A DNA stretch of 63,813 nucleotides from an uncultured Gammaproteobacteria bacterium (GCA_947258975.1 CAMYKK010000020.1:1-63813); one strand, 5' to 3'; numbered from the stretch's first letter, positions 1 to 10,793 are shown. Translations and numbers: made by a program. Notes: generated by a model from the letters alone, not told the origin.

Positions 1-13
1 AAACACGCAGATT

Positions 14-90
<77 letters not shown>

Positions 91-122
91 GGCAAAAGCC
101 ATACGATGGCGATCAACCGTGT

Positions 123-1928
<1,806 letters not shown>

Positions 1929-2013
1929 CGACACCTCAACACCGGGGACTGGGGATGATTTTCAAATAACCTAACATTATAGCTCACTAGCCCCGGAACC
2001 CCACAATGATCGA

Positions 2014-3762
2014 TCAGGCTTGCCCGCGGGCTAGTAACTCGCGTAATTGGGCCTTTTCCCGGTCGTTCAGGGGCTCGGAGCGCGATTTATCGAGCAATAC
2101 CTGAGTTTGCTGATCCCGCAGCCGCGCTCGAAGCTTGGTCAACGTAGCGCGGAATTCGGTCTCTACATGCTTCTCCGGGATCATATGGTCCCAAATGGAC
2201 AATTTTTCAAGATGTTTTTTGTGTTCCGTGCCGCGAAAACGCTCCAGCAGGGCGGCGGTGGACAGCCCGGGATGCTCGGTAACGGAATGCACCACCTGAG
2301 CCAACAAATCGACTCCCGGTACCGAATCGAGGGCCCGTAACGCATCGACATCCCCAGCTATGCGCGCCAGCCGCGGGTGCTGCAGCAACAGGGCCAGCGC
2401 CACCCGGACCAGCGATTGGCGCATCGGCGGTTGGTTTGCTTTGGGTGGAGTTTTGGCCGCTGCCGTCGGTTTGTTCGCCGCTAAGGCAGATAAGGAGGTG
2501 CGTTGAATCTGTGCCAGCTCGGCCAAGCGATCCAGCAGCAGCTCGCGCAGCGCACCCGGGGGAATTTGGTTGATCAGCGGCTTGGCCTGCTCGATCAGCC
2601 GCGCCCGGCCGTCCAGGCGCGTCAGGTCCACTTGGTCGCTCAAGTGGCGCAGCAAGTACTCCGGTAACGGCGCAGCCCCCTGCAAGCGCTCGTTGAAACC
2701 CGTTGCGCCTTCAGCGCGAACCACAGAATCCGGGTCCTGACCGTCGGGAAGGAACAAAAATCCGACCTGCCGTCCGTCCCGCAATACCGCGAGCGTAGTC
2801 TCCAGTGCCCGCCACGCCGCATCGCGTCCGGCACGATCACCATCGAAGCAAAATATGATCTCGGGGCAGTATCTGAACAGTCGCTCCAAATGGGCGCGCG
2901 TGGTAGCGGTCCCCAGCGTGGCAACGGCGTTTTGGATACCAAACTGGGCGAGCGAGACGACGTCCATATACCCCTCTACCACGACCGCGAGCTGCTGTGC
3001 CTTGATTGCTCCCCGCGCCTTGGACAATGCATAGAGTTCGGCGCCCTTATGAAAAACCGGGGTCTCCGGGGAGTTCAGATATTTCGGCTCTTCGTCACCG
3101 AGGACACGGCCGCCGAAGCCGACCACGCGGTCCCGGCTATCACGGATCGGAAACATGATCCGGTTGCGGAAGCGATCGTAATACGATCCGTCTTCTTTCT
3201 TGACCAATAATCCAGCGGTCGAAAACAGTTGCCGCCGCTTGAGATCGGTTCCCAGCGAATCGAGCAGGTTGTGCCAGCCATCTGGCGCGTAGCCGATACC
3301 GAATTCTGCAGCGATTTCTCCGCTTACGCCGCGGGCCTTCAGGTAGCGGATCGCCGTCTCGGCCTGGGGATGTTTGCGCAGTTGCAAGCGAAAGTGCTGG
3401 TCTGCCTCCTCGACTATGGTCAAAAGATCCAGGCTCTGTCGCTTGATCTCGGGCGCACCGGTTTCCACAGGAAACTCCAGGCCCACGCGCACCGCCAGGT
3501 TTTCGACTGCCTCGCGGAAGTCCATGTGCTCGTATTCCATCAGGAAACTGATCGCCGTTCCGTGCACACCGCAACCAAAACAATGATAAAACTGTTTGTC
3601 CGGGCTGACCGTGAACGAGGGGGTACGCTCTTCATGAAACGGGCAGCAGGCCTTGTGATCCTTGCCTGCTTTCTTAAGCGGCACGCGCCCGTCGATAACA
3701 TCGACGATATCTACTCGCGCAAGCAGTTCATCAATGAATTCCTGGGGAATTTTGCCGGCCAT
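2014..3762 (-). CDS. dnaG: DNA primase DnaG
   Basis: Makes RNA primers at the replication fork with the DnaB helicase. The N-terminal CHC2 zinc-binding domain shows C40, H43, C61 and C64. The catalytic core follows, with a TOPRIM domain (EGYMD at 263-267; acidic DGD at 307-309 in CFDGDRAGRD). The C-terminal part is the less conserved DnaB-binding domain. The length of 582 aa is normal. It lies between yqeY and rpoD on the same strand, the conserved macromolecular synthesis operon order. The space upstream is unusually long (about 480 nt) and contains a large inverted repeat, so dnaG could have its own promoter or be affected by an mRNA structure there. Confidence 0.97.
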   Translation of the reverse strand: MAGKIPQEFIDELLARVDIVDVIDGRVPLKKAGKDHKACCPFHEERTPSFTVSPDKQFYHCFGCGVHGTAISFLMEYEHMDFREAVENLAVRVGLEFPVETGAPEIKRQSLDLLTIVEEADQHFRLQLRKHPQAETAIRYLKARGVSGEIAAEFGIGYAPDGWHNLLDSLGTDLKRRQLFSTAGLLVKKEDGSYYDRFRNRIMFPIRDSRDRVVGFGGRVLGDEEPKYLNSPETPVFHKGAELYALSKARGAIKAQQLAVVVEGYMDVVSLAQFGIQNAVATLGTATTRAHLERLFRYCPEIIFCFDGDRAGRDAAWRALETTLAVLRDGRQVGFLFLPDGQDPDSVVRAEGATGFNERLQGAAPLPEYLLRHLSDQVDLTRLDGRARLIEQAKPLINQIPPGALRELLLDRLAELAQIQRTSLSALAANKPTAAAKTPPKANQPPMRQSLVRVALALLLQHPRLARIAGDVDALRALDSVPGVDLLAQVVHSVTEHPGLSTAALLERFRGTEHKKHLEKLSIWDHMIPEKHVETEFRATLTKLRARLRDQQTQVLLDKSRSEPLNDREKAQLRELLARGQA

Positions 3763-4246
3763 GATTCAGTAGCGAGCCAAAGGTTATTTAAGGTATAAGA
3801 GGACCATGCGGATTAAAGGGCGGCTCAGACTTTACACCCTGAACCTGCCGGTTTGAACTCATTGCGAGGGTCTCGCCCGCATTTCTCCCCTTACACCCCA
3901 CCCTGAACATGCCCACACAGGAAAGAGATCCGCAATGTGTCTAGCATTATTTCTCACCGGGCGCCCCGCGACTATTCTTGCCACGCGATATCGACTGCCT
4001 TACCTCGTGATTGCATAGCAGTGACGGTGCGGGCCTTTCCAGTACATACCATGAATAGTCGCGGGGCTATCCCGGCCCCGGGCGATTGATGGGTTGCGGC
4101 ACAGGGCCTTCACGCGATGGAATGACAGGGGCCGCGGAGCACGCTGACTCCGAACGCCCGTGTCACCGCTCCAGGCGCAGCCTCAGCGGTAAGAGTGCGG
4201 CGCCGTTATCTGGCTCCTTCACGCAATATACGGGGCAATATACGGG
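3763..4246. other. Long intergenic region between yqeY and dnaG
   Basis: 484 nt with no credible gene, inside an operon that is normally compact. It holds a 105-bp element bounded by a perfect 15-bp inverted repeat (listed separately) and, next to it, the short palindrome GGGGC-TATCCCG-GCCCC. Near 4222-4250 a short direct repeat built on CAATATACGGG occurs twice, just after the yqeY stop. The one long plus-strand frame through it (from 4086) runs antisense through yqeY and rpsU and looks like a shadow. Confidence 0.7.
3963..4067. repeat. 105-bp element with perfect 15-bp terminal inverted repeats
   Basis: GCCCCGCGACTATTC at 3963-3977 is matched exactly by its reverse complement GAATAGTCGCGGGGC at 4053-4067, with 75 nt between. 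In RNA this would form a very stable long stem; in DNA it resembles the ends of a miniature inverted-repeat element. I see no convincing target-site duplication. It lies between yqeY and dnaG, so any transcript running through the operon includes it. Confidence 0.75.
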
Positions 4247-4693
4247 CTATCCTTGCAGCAAGGATTTAACTTTTTGGCTTACGGCCGCCATATCCGCACG
4301 TCCCTGTAGCGTCGATTTCAGTCGCCCCATCACTTGGCCCATGTCCCGAACGGTGGCGGCGCCGGTTTCGGCAACGGCTGCGCGCACCAGTTTATCGAGG
4401 TCGGATGCCGCAAGGGGCGCGGGGAGATACGCCTGCAGGATTTCAATATCGCGCTGTTCTTTTTCCACCAGATCTTCGCGGTTTCCGGCCCGGAACTGGG
4501 TCACCGCGTCCTGGCTTTGTTTGATGAGCTTCTGGATCACCGACAGCACACCCGCGTCGTCCAACTCGATGCGTTCGTCTACTTCACGGCGTTGGATTGC
4601 GGCCCTAAGCATACGGATCGAGTCCAGTTTGAGCTTCTCCTGGGCGCGCAACGCGGCCTTCATATCGCCCTCGATACGAGCCTTCAAGTTCAT
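4247..4693 (-). CDS. yqeY: YqeY family protein (GatB/YqeY domain)
   Basis: A small protein of about 148 aa with the YqeY fold, related to the C-terminal tRNA-binding domain of the amidotransferase subunit GatB. Its exact job is not established. The family signature is clear: MNLKARIEGDMKAALRA at the start, RMLRAAI, and a C-terminal MGQVMGRLK segment. I set the start at the ATG at 4693; extending the frame upstream would overlap rpsU with unrelated sequence. It follows rpsU by 28 nt, as in many gammaproteobacteria. There is no gatB nearby, which is usual for this stand-alone form. Confidence 0.93.
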   Translation of the reverse strand: MNLKARIEGDMKAALRAQEKLKLDSIRMLRAAIQRREVDERIELDDAGVLSVIQKLIKQSQDAVTQFRAGNREDLVEKEQRDIEILQAYLPAPLAASDLDKLVRAAVAETGAATVRDMGQVMGRLKSTLQGRADMAAVSQKVKSLLQG

Positions 4694-4721
4694 GGTGTTG
4701 CGGGAGAGTGCAGTGGGTGTA

Positions 4722-4937
4722 TCAGTAAGCGCGGTGGTAACGGACGCGTTCGCGATAGGAGCGTTTGAGTTCCCGTTTGCGGGCAGCGGCCGCCTTGCGT
4801 TTGCGCACCGTGGTGGGTTTCTCGTAGTGCTCGCGGCGCCGCATTTCGCTGAAGACACCGGCTTTCTCGCAAGCTCGGCGAAAGCGGCGCAAAATTACGT
4901 CGAACGGCTCGTCCTGTCTGACCTTAACCTGGGGCAT
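4722..4937 (-). CDS. rpsU: 30S ribosomal protein S21
   Basis: A small, very basic ribosomal protein of 71 aa ([19 protein letters not shown] at the N-terminus; Arg/Lys-rich C-terminus), the usual S21 length. In E. coli it helps initiation by binding near the 3' end of 16S rRNA. It is the first gene of the operon leading to dnaG and rpoD. A good sigma-70 promoter lies at 4988-5016, and a 7-bp hairpin sits in the leader shortly before the ribosome binding site (GAGG, 10-13 nt upstream of ATG). The longer open frame upstream of this ATG is leader sequence. Confidence 0.97.
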   Translation of the reverse strand: MPQVKVRQDEPFDVILRRFRRACEKAGVFSEMRRREHYEKPTTVRKRKAAAARKRELKRSYRERVRYHRAY

Positions 4938-4961
4938 ATAATCGAATTCCTCGTAAATTGG

Positions 4962-4980
4962 CCCTGCATTTGCTGCAGGG
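4962..4980 (-). promoter_or_regulatory. Hairpin in the rpsU leader
   Basis: CCCTGCA-N5-TGCAGGG, a perfect 7-bp stem in the 5' UTR of rpsU, ending about 25 nt before its ATG. It has no U-tract, so it is not an intrinsic terminator. A role in translational control or mRNA stability is inference. Confidence 0.5.
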
Positions 4981-4987
4981 GCGCGCA

Positions 4988-5016
4988 ATTCTAAATTAGC
5001 CCGATACCAGTAGCAA
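4988..5016 (-). promoter_or_regulatory. Sigma-70 promoter of the rpsU-yqeY-dnaG-rpoD operon
   Basis: On the minus strand TTGCTA and TAGAAT are separated by 17 nt, 50-80 nt upstream of rpsU. Spacing is ideal and each box has one or two mismatches to consensus. Confidence 0.65.
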
Positions 5017-5180
5017 GTTTTCACCGCCTCGAGGGAGTCAGCCGAAAATGCCATCAATGTCGCATGCGCGGGTCATGGATCGAGTTTTTGTTCTGCACAG
5101 CCTCTTCATTCCTCTTGTTGCCGTGTTCGCGCAATATACAGGCAGGGGCGGCCGCCGCGTGAAGCGTTTAGAATTGCCAC

Positions 5181-6206
5181 ATGAGAGTACTGGGTATCGA
5201 GACATCTTGCGATGATACCGGCGTTGCCGTCTACGACGGCGGCCGTGGCCTGCTCGCTCATCGCCTGTACTCGCAGATAACAGTGCATGAGCAATACGGC
5301 GGAGTGGTGCCCGAGCTGGCCGCCCGCGACCATATTCGCAAGCTTTTGCCATTGGTGCGCGAGGTGATGCAGGAAGCGCGCACCGAGCGTGGCGACGTCG
5401 ATGGCATCGCTTATACTGCGGGTCCTGGTCTGGTGGGCGCACTGTTGGTGGGCGCTTCGCTGGGACGCAGCCTGGCCTGGTCCTGGGAGGTGCCGGCGCT
5501 GGGGGTGCACCACATGGAGGGTCATCTGCTGGCGCCGATGCTGGAACCCGCGCCACCGGAGTTTCCATTCGTCGCGTTATTGGTATCTGGCGGTCACACG
5601 CTGCTGGTCGACGTCGAGGACCTTGGGCGGTATCGCATTCTGGGTGAATCACGTGACGATGCCGTCGGCGAGGCGTTCGACAAAACAGCCAAGCTGCTGG
5701 GTTTGGGTTATCCCGGCGGCCCGGCCATTGCCGCCGCCGCCGAAGAGGGCGACGCGCAACGGTTCCGGTTTCCTCGACCGATGACTAATCGGCCGGGCTT
5801 GGACTTCAGTTTCAGCGGCCTTAAAACCTTCACTCGCAACACGGTGTTGGAGCGAACCCTGGACCCGCAGACGTTGGCGGATATCGCCTGCGCGTTTCAG
5901 GATGCCGCAGTCGATACCTTGGTGATCAAATGCCGCCGGGCGTTGCAGCAAACCGGTCGCGGCCGGCTGGTAGTCGCCGGTGGCGTCGGGGCGAACCAGT
6001 TGTTGCGCCAGCGCCTGCGTGACATGGTCGCACCAATGGGTGCGCATGTGTTTTATCCGCGACCGGAGTTATGCACCGACAACGCGGCGATGATCGCGTA
6101 TGTGGGTTTCCGGCGCTTACGTGCGGGCGAGTGTGATTCGTTACAGGTTAAAGTGCAGGCGAAATGGTCATTGGCGACTTTGAAACCGCTTGGCGGCGGT
6201 CGGTAA
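5181..6206 (+). CDS. tsaD: tRNA N6-adenosine threonylcarbamoyltransferase TsaD
   Basis: Transfers the threonylcarbamoyl group to A37 of ANN-decoding tRNAs together with TsaB and TsaE. It belongs to the Kae1/YgjD/Gcp family with an ASKHA fold: N-terminal [15 protein letters not shown], the metal-binding HxxxH at H111/H115 (VHHMEGH), LLVSGGHT, and a C-terminal glycine-rich segment (VVAGGVGAN). At 341 aa it has normal length. It diverges from rpsU, the standard arrangement in this order of bacteria. The stop lies 24 nt from the convergent plsY. Confidence 0.97.
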   Translation: MRVLGIETSCDDTGVAVYDGGRGLLAHRLYSQITVHEQYGGVVPELAARDHIRKLLPLVREVMQEARTERGDVDGIAYTAGPGLVGALLVGASLGRSLAWSWEVPALGVHHMEGHLLAPMLEPAPPEFPFVALLVSGGHTLLVDVEDLGRYRILGESRDDAVGEAFDKTAKLLGLGYPGGPAIAAAAEEGDAQRFRFPRPMTNRPGLDFSFSGLKTFTRNTVLERTLDPQTLADIACAFQDAAVDTLVIKCRRALQQTGRGRLVVAGGVGANQLLRQRLRDMVAPMGAHVFYPRPELCTDNAAMIAYVGFRRLRAGECDSLQVKVQAKWSLATLKPLGGGR

Positions 6207-6230
6207 GCTTTCGGATCTGCCGGCCATCAG

Positions 6231-6824
6231 CTAATTGCCGGTGCCAAATCGTATTTGGTCCTCCCTGCCTGCGGTGAGCCGCTGAATGTTACTGCGGTGC
6301 CGCCAGAAAAGCAGCCCGGCCAACACGATACTCATCAATAGAAACGGTATGCCTGGTAATAATTGCCACGCGCACAACGGTGAAACCGCTGCCGCCACCA
6401 ATGCCGCCAAGGATGAATAACGGCTGACCAGGGCGGTCACCAGCCAGGCCGCGATCAGTGCCAGGCCCATCCATGGATTCAATGCGAGATAAACCCCAAG
6501 CGCCGTGGCCACGCCCTTGCCGCCGCGAAATCCGAAAAACAACGGATACAGATGGCCAAGATAAGCCATGGCCGCGACCAAGGCCAATGTCCACGCATCG
6601 TTGGTAACAGCGCGCGCGAGCAACACCGGGACTACACCCTTCAATACGTCGCCCACCAGAGTCACGGCGGCGGCGCTCTTGCCGCCGGACCGCAGGATGT
6701 TGGTGGCTCCCGGATTCCCACTGCCGGTGGTGCGGGGATCAGGGAGTCCGAGGGCCTTGGCGACAACGATCGCGCTGGAGATCGAGCCGAAAAGATAGGC
6801 AAGCACGGGAAGGACCCATTCCAT
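6231..6824 (-). CDS. plsY: Glycerol-3-phosphate acyltransferase PlsY
   Basis: Integral membrane enzyme that transfers an acyl group from acyl-phosphate to glycerol 3-phosphate, the first step of phospholipid synthesis (partner PlsX). About 197 aa with several membrane segments. Family motifs are visible: YLFGSISSAIVVAK at the N-terminus, GSGNPGATNI, and FRGGKGVATALG. I chose the ATG at 6824, which starts directly on the first membrane helix; the longer frame adds 76 residues overlapping divergent folB. The plsY-folB divergence near tsaD is common in gammaproteobacteria. Confidence 0.95.
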   Translation of the reverse strand: MEWVLPVLAYLFGSISSAIVVAKALGLPDPRTTGSGNPGATNILRSGGKSAAAVTLVGDVLKGVVPVLLARAVTNDAWTLALVAAMAYLGHLYPLFFGFRGGKGVATALGVYLALNPWMGLALIAAWLVTALVSRYSSLAALVAAAVSPLCAWQLLPGIPFLLMSIVLAGLLFWRHRSNIQRLTAGREDQIRFGTGN

Positions 6825-6932
6825 CCGTGCTATTTGAGAGGTTCGACCGGGTGACGTCAAGGGCGACGTTCCCGCAGCAGTCGATTGCCCCGTTATACTT
6901 AGCGTTGAACACAAAACATTGGGGTAGGTAAT

Positions 6933-7289
6933 GTGGATATTGTGTATCTGCACGGTCTGAAGGTCGAATGTGTGATCGGGGTTTGGGCGTGGGAGCGGCG
7001 CATCAAACAGATGGTCACTATAGATCTGGATATGGCCGCTGACATCCGGCATGCCGCTGAGTCGGACCGACTCGAAGACACGCTGAACTACAAGGCAGTG
7101 GCCAAGCGTTTAAACCAGTTCGTGGGGGATTCAGAGTTTCAATTGGTGGAGACGCTGGCAGAAAAGATCGCCGAGTTGCTGCGCGTCGAGTTCGCGATCC
7201 CGTGGTGCCGGATATGTATCAATAAACGTGGCGCCGTGCGCGGTGCTCGTGACGTTGGGGTCATCATTGAACGCGGCCGGGCGCAATAG
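6933..7289 (+). CDS. folB: Dihydroneopterin aldolase FolB
   Basis: Converts 7,8-dihydroneopterin to 6-hydroxymethyl-dihydropterin in folate synthesis. 118 aa, the normal size of this T-fold enzyme, with VYLHGLKVECVIGVWAWER at the N-terminus, the LNYKAVAK segment, the ETLAEKIAE helix and a C-terminal RGA-RGARDVGV strand. The start codon is GTG at 6933; the ATG two bases earlier is in another frame. A possible -10 box TATACT lies at 6894-6899. Its stop overlaps the folK start by one base (TAGTG). Confidence 0.95.
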   Translation: MDIVYLHGLKVECVIGVWAWERRIKQMVTIDLDMAADIRHAAESDRLEDTLNYKAVAKRLNQFVGDSEFQLVETLAEKIAELLRVEFAIPWCRICINKRGAVRGARDVGVIIERGRAQ

Positions 7290-7777
7290 TGCCGCGCGTC
7301 TATCTCAGTATCGGCAGCAATATCGAACGCGGGCGAAATCTGCGCTCGGCAGTGGCGACCTTGTGCCAACGGTTTGGCAGCTTGACGGTTTCCCCGGTTT
7401 ACGAAAGCCGGCCGGTTGGCTTCGAAGGCGATGACTTTTATAACCTCGTAGTGGGATTTGACACCGATCAGTCTGTCGACGAAATGAATCTTGTACTGCG
7501 TGGTATCGAGGCTGCCCATGGCAGGGTTCGTGGCGGCAAGAAATTTAGTTCCCGGACCCTGGATCTGGATGTGTTGCTCTATGGTGATCTGATTGACCAT
7601 GACCCGCCCCGCGACATACCGCGGCGCGAAATCACGCAACATGCGTTTGTGTTAAAGCCGTTGTGTGATATCGCCGGGTCCAGTAAGCATCCGGAAACCG
7701 GCGAGACTTTTGCCGATCTTTGGCGGGAGCGGGGTGATTGGCTGCCCCCGCTGACTCCTGTCTCCATCTCCTTGTAG
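7289..7777 (+). CDS. folK: HPPK (6-hydroxymethyl-7,8-dihydropterin pyrophosphokinase) FolK
   Basis: Pyrophosphorylates hydroxymethyl-dihydropterin, the step after FolB. 162 aa with the signature YLSIGSNIERGRNL, the loop VYESRPVGFEGDDFYNLV and the catalytic RTLDLDVLLYGD. It starts with GTG overlapping the folB stop by one base, so the two are translationally coupled. Confidence 0.96.
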   Translation: MPRVYLSIGSNIERGRNLRSAVATLCQRFGSLTVSPVYESRPVGFEGDDFYNLVVGFDTDQSVDEMNLVLRGIEAAHGRVRGGKKFSSRTLDLDVLLYGDLIDHDPPRDIPRREITQHAFVLKPLCDIAGSSKHPETGETFADLWRERGDWLPPLTPVSISL

Positions 7778-7811
7778 CCGTGCCGTTGGCTTGGCCAACA
7801 TGTTAGCGCGA

Positions 7812-7883
7812 GGATTCCGCATGATGGCGACGGGACTTGTCACGCGCGTAGTCCCAGGGCCGGGCGGCTGGACGCTGCGCGGT
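7812..7883 (+). repeat. 72-nt dispersed repeat, copy B
   Basis: This intergenic stretch between folK and the SDR gene aligns without gaps to 12067-12138, with 55 of 72 bases identical. It shares blocks such as ATGATGGCGA, CTTG, CAGGG, CGGGCG and GGACGC. Both copies lie outside genes and have the same orientation. The family is unknown to me. Confidence 0.6.
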
Positions 7884-7903
7884 GGTGTAATCTGCGGATG
7901 GGT

Positions 7904-8653
7904 TCAGGGCACCACGCACCGTCCCCCATCCACCGTGATGACTTGCCCGGAGCTGAAGCTGGCGTCGCGTATGAGAAACTCCACCGCCCCGGCGATTTCG
8001 GCCGGAGTTCCCATGCGTTTTAATGGGGTGCGGGCAATGATGCGTTGTCGGGTTACCTCGTCGGCGTCGTTTTCCGGCCACAAGATGGCCCCGGGGGCGA
8101 CCGCGTTGACGCGCACGGTTGGCGCCAGATCACGCGCCAAGGCGCGGGTGAGCATGATCAATCCGGCCTTGGCGGTGCAGTAAATGGGATGCGATTCGAG
8201 CGGACGGTGGCCATAGATATCCACGATGTTGACGATGCAACCGTGGTATTCGTCCAGCAGGGACGCGGCAGCTTGAGACAAGAAGAAAGGCGCTTTGAGA
8301 TTGGTGGTTATCAGGTCTTCCCATTGTTGTTCGGTCGCGTCTTTGATCGGAGTGGGATAGAAGGTGGAGGCATTGTTAATCAGCGCGTCCAGACGACCGA
8401 AGGTATGGACGGTCTCGAGCACGATCTGGTCCGGGGCCGCGGCGTCGGTGAGATCGGCTCGGACCGATGCCGCGGAATCAGAGCGCAACGCGTTTAGTTC
8501 GGTCAAGACAGCGTCGGCGTCTTCGCGAGAAGAACGATAATGGATCATCACGCGCATGCCTTGTGCGTGAAGCCTGCACGCAATTTCTCTGCCGATGCGC
8601 CGTGCACCCCCTGTTATCAACGCAACCTTGTCGGTGAGCGGATTATCTTGCAT
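7904..8653 (-). CDS. Short-chain dehydrogenase, pteridine reductase type
   Basis: A 249-aa SDR enzyme. The cofactor motif is TGGARRIGR (15-23), the extended TGX3RXG form typical of pteridine reductases rather than the usual GxxxGxG. NNAS follows, then the catalytic YxxxK (IYCTAKAG) and a C-terminal DGG. The likely role is NADPH-dependent reduction of dihydrobiopterin, dihydrofolate or dihydromonapterin (FolM/PTR1-like), which fits its position convergent to folB-folK. Specificity within the SDR family is inferred. The ATG is at 8653 and no other gene is in the unit. Confidence 0.85.
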   Translation of the reverse strand: MQDNPLTDKVALITGGARRIGREIACRLHAQGMRVMIHYRSSREDADAVLTELNALRSDSAASVRADLTDAAAPDQIVLETVHTFGRLDALINNASTFYPTPIKDATEQQWEDLITTNLKAPFFLSQAAASLLDEYHGCIVNIVDIYGHRPLESHPIYCTAKAGLIMLTRALARDLAPTVRVNAVAPGAILWPENDADEVTRQRIIARTPLKRMGTPAEIAGAVEFLIRDASFSSGQVITVDGGRCVVP

Positions 8654-8730
8654 TATCCGGCATCCCGTTGTCTCGAGTGTAAAAACAATACAGCCTTTAA
8701 TGGCGCATCTCCACCTGATCCTGAAGTTTT

Positions 8731-9915
8731 ATGGAATTGCCCTTAAATCGACACTCCGAACCGGAGCGACTGCCGCCACTCAGCGATGAGGAGCAACGGC
8801 AAAGCGACGCGCTGGCTCGTGTGATCGTAGATGAAATCGAACGCGCCGGCGGAATCATCGAGTTCAGCCGCTATATGGAGTCGGTCTTGTACGCCCCCGG
8901 ATTGGGGTATTACGCATCCGGACGGCAGAAGTTTGGGGAAGCCGGGGACTTCGTCACGGCGCCGGAGTTGGGGAACTTGTTTGCGCGCTGCATGGCGCGC
9001 CAGGCGGTCGAAATCTTGGACCGGCTTGGTGGCGGCTCGATCCTGGAGGTCGGCGCCGGCAGCGGGGCGCTCGCTGCGGACTTGTTGGTGGAAATGGGTC
9101 GGCTGGGCGCGCTGCCGGACAGGTATCTGATCCTGGAGACCAGCGCTATCTTGCAGGCCAGTCAACGCGAGACGCTGAGTAGACAAGGCGTTCTCGTAAC
9201 GCAACGTGTGGATTGGCTGCGGACGTGGCCTGCGGGATTCCGCGGGCTCGTTGTCGCCAACGAATTGTTAGATGCGTTGCCGGTGCAGCGATTTTGCGTC
9301 GCCGCAAACGGTGTCCGTCTTTTGGGTGTGCGGTGGGATGGCGGTAGATTCCATGAGACCACGTTCGATGCCGCGGATCCCCGTCTCAGCGAACGGTTGG
9401 CGACGTTCGAATTGCCATTGGGCTACATCTCTGAATGGCATCCCCAAGCCCATGCGTGGGTGCGCTCGGTGGCGGATATGATGGACGCCGGCGTCGTGCT
9501 CGTGATTGACTACGGATTTCCCGCCCATGAGTTCTATCATCGGGATCGCAACCGGGGCACCTTGATGTGCCATTATCGGCATCGTGCCCACGATGATCCG
9601 TACATCCGTGTCGGGGTCCAGGACATTACCGCGCACGTTGATTTCTCCGCCTGTGCCAGCGCGGGCCGCGAGGCGGGTTTGGAGGTGTTGGGTTATACCC
9701 AACAGGCGGCGTTCTTGTTGTCGCTGGGGTTGGCACAATTGGCTGACCAGGAAGTACCGGAGTCAGTGGTTGACCGGGTGACATTTGCGCAACAACTCAA
9801 AATATTGATGCATCCATCGGAAATGGGGGAGTTGTTCAAAGTCATCGCATTGGGCAAAGGTGTCGCACCGCCGCTGGCCGGGTTCCAACTATCCGATCAC
9901 CGCGGACGCCTGTAA
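8731..9915 (+). CDS. SAM-dependent methyltransferase, MidA/NDUFAF7 family
   Basis: A class I methyltransferase of 394 aa in the COG1565 family. The mitochondrial member NDUFAF7 methylates an arginine of complex I; the bacterial substrate is not settled. Visible signatures are LYAPGLGYYASG, GDFVTAPELG, the SAM-binding ILEVGAGSGALAADLL, and VVANELLDALPV. It starts with ATG at 8731, and its stop overlaps the uppP start by one base, indicating a shared transcript. Confidence 0.9.
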   Translation: MELPLNRHSEPERLPPLSDEEQRQSDALARVIVDEIERAGGIIEFSRYMESVLYAPGLGYYASGRQKFGEAGDFVTAPELGNLFARCMARQAVEILDRLGGGSILEVGAGSGALAADLLVEMGRLGALPDRYLILETSAILQASQRETLSRQGVLVTQRVDWLRTWPAGFRGLVVANELLDALPVQRFCVAANGVRLLGVRWDGGRFHETTFDAADPRLSERLATFELPLGYISEWHPQAHAWVRSVADMMDAGVVLVIDYGFPAHEFYHRDRNRGTLMCHYRHRAHDDPYIRVGVQDITAHVDFSACASAGREAGLEVLGYTQQAAFLLSLGLAQLADQEVPESVVDRVTFAQQLKILMHPSEMGELFKVIALGKGVAPPLAGFQLSDHRGRL

Positions 9916-10712
9916 TGGAATGGGTGCAGGCAATATTGCTGGCGGTGGTGCAGGGATTAACGGAATTCCTGCCCATTTCCAGCTCTGCTCACCTGGTCCT
10001 GGTTCCCTATTTGTTTGGCTGGCGGGACCAGGGATTGGCGTTCGATGTCGCGGTGCATGTGGGCAGCCTGGGGGCGGTGTTGGCGTATTTTCGCCACCAG
10101 CTCGCCGAGCTTGCGCACGGTTGGTGGCGGCAGGTAAGGGGTTGCGGCGAGAGCGCCGCCAGCCGCCTTGCCTGGGCGGTGTTGCTGGCTACCATTCCGG
10201 TGACGCTGATAGGCGGGGTGTTTTATGCAGAGATTGAGGTGCACCTTCGTCATCCGCTGGTGATTGCGACGACCACCCTGGTGTTTGCGTTGTTGCTTGG
10301 ATGGGCGGATCACAGCGCGGTGAGGACGCGGTGCGAATACGACATCACTTGGCGTGACGTCATCGTCGTGGGTTGCGCCCAGGCCCTCGCGTTGGTGCCC
10401 GGAACGTCGCGCGCCGGTATCACGATCACCGCCGGCCTATGGACGGGGTTACGGCGCCGGGCCGCCGCGCGGTTTTCATTCCTGTTGTCGATACCGGCGA
10501 TTGCATTGGCTGGCGGCCGCAAGTCCTGGGACCTGATCATCGACCCGGGACCGGTTTCGTGGATTTTCGTGTTCGCGGGAGCGATGGTCTCGGGGGTAAC
10601 CGCTTTTTTGTGTATCCACTGGTTCCTGAAACTGGTGGAAAGGATTGGGCTGACGCCGTTCGTCGTTTACCGGGTGATTTTGGCGGTGGCGTTGTTTTGG
10701 ATATATCTCTAG
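9915..10712 (+). CDS. uppP: Undecaprenyl-diphosphatase UppP (BacA)
   Basis: Membrane phosphatase that dephosphorylates undecaprenyl diphosphate to recycle the lipid carrier of cell-wall synthesis; it contributes to bacitracin resistance. 265 aa and multi-spanning. The two family motifs are present: QGLTEFLPISSSAHL near the start and LVPGTSRAGITITAG in the middle. ATG overlaps the preceding stop (TAATG). Confidence 0.96.
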   Translation: MEWVQAILLAVVQGLTEFLPISSSAHLVLVPYLFGWRDQGLAFDVAVHVGSLGAVLAYFRHQLAELAHGWWRQVRGCGESAASRLAWAVLLATIPVTLIGGVFYAEIEVHLRHPLVIATTTLVFALLLGWADHSAVRTRCEYDITWRDVIVVGCAQALALVPGTSRAGITITAGLWTGLRRRAAARFSFLLSIPAIALAGGRKSWDLIIDPGPVSWIFVFAGAMVSGVTAFLCIHWFLKLVERIGLTPFVVYRVILAVALFWIYL

Positions 10713-10793
10713 CGTGGCTGCAAGTGACACGTCACAAGACTACAAATAACGACCAACAGGGAGTGGAGTGACGGCTCGGACCGCGGGCCAACA

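Noticed and set aside
4086-4994. 302-codon plus-strand frame opposite yqeY and rpsU
   Set aside because: Composition is Ser/Ala/Arg-rich, and it runs antisense through two well-identified genes.
5038-5652. 204-codon minus-strand frame opposite tsaD
   Set aside because: Pro/Arg-rich shadow without any domain; conserved tsaD occupies the plus strand.
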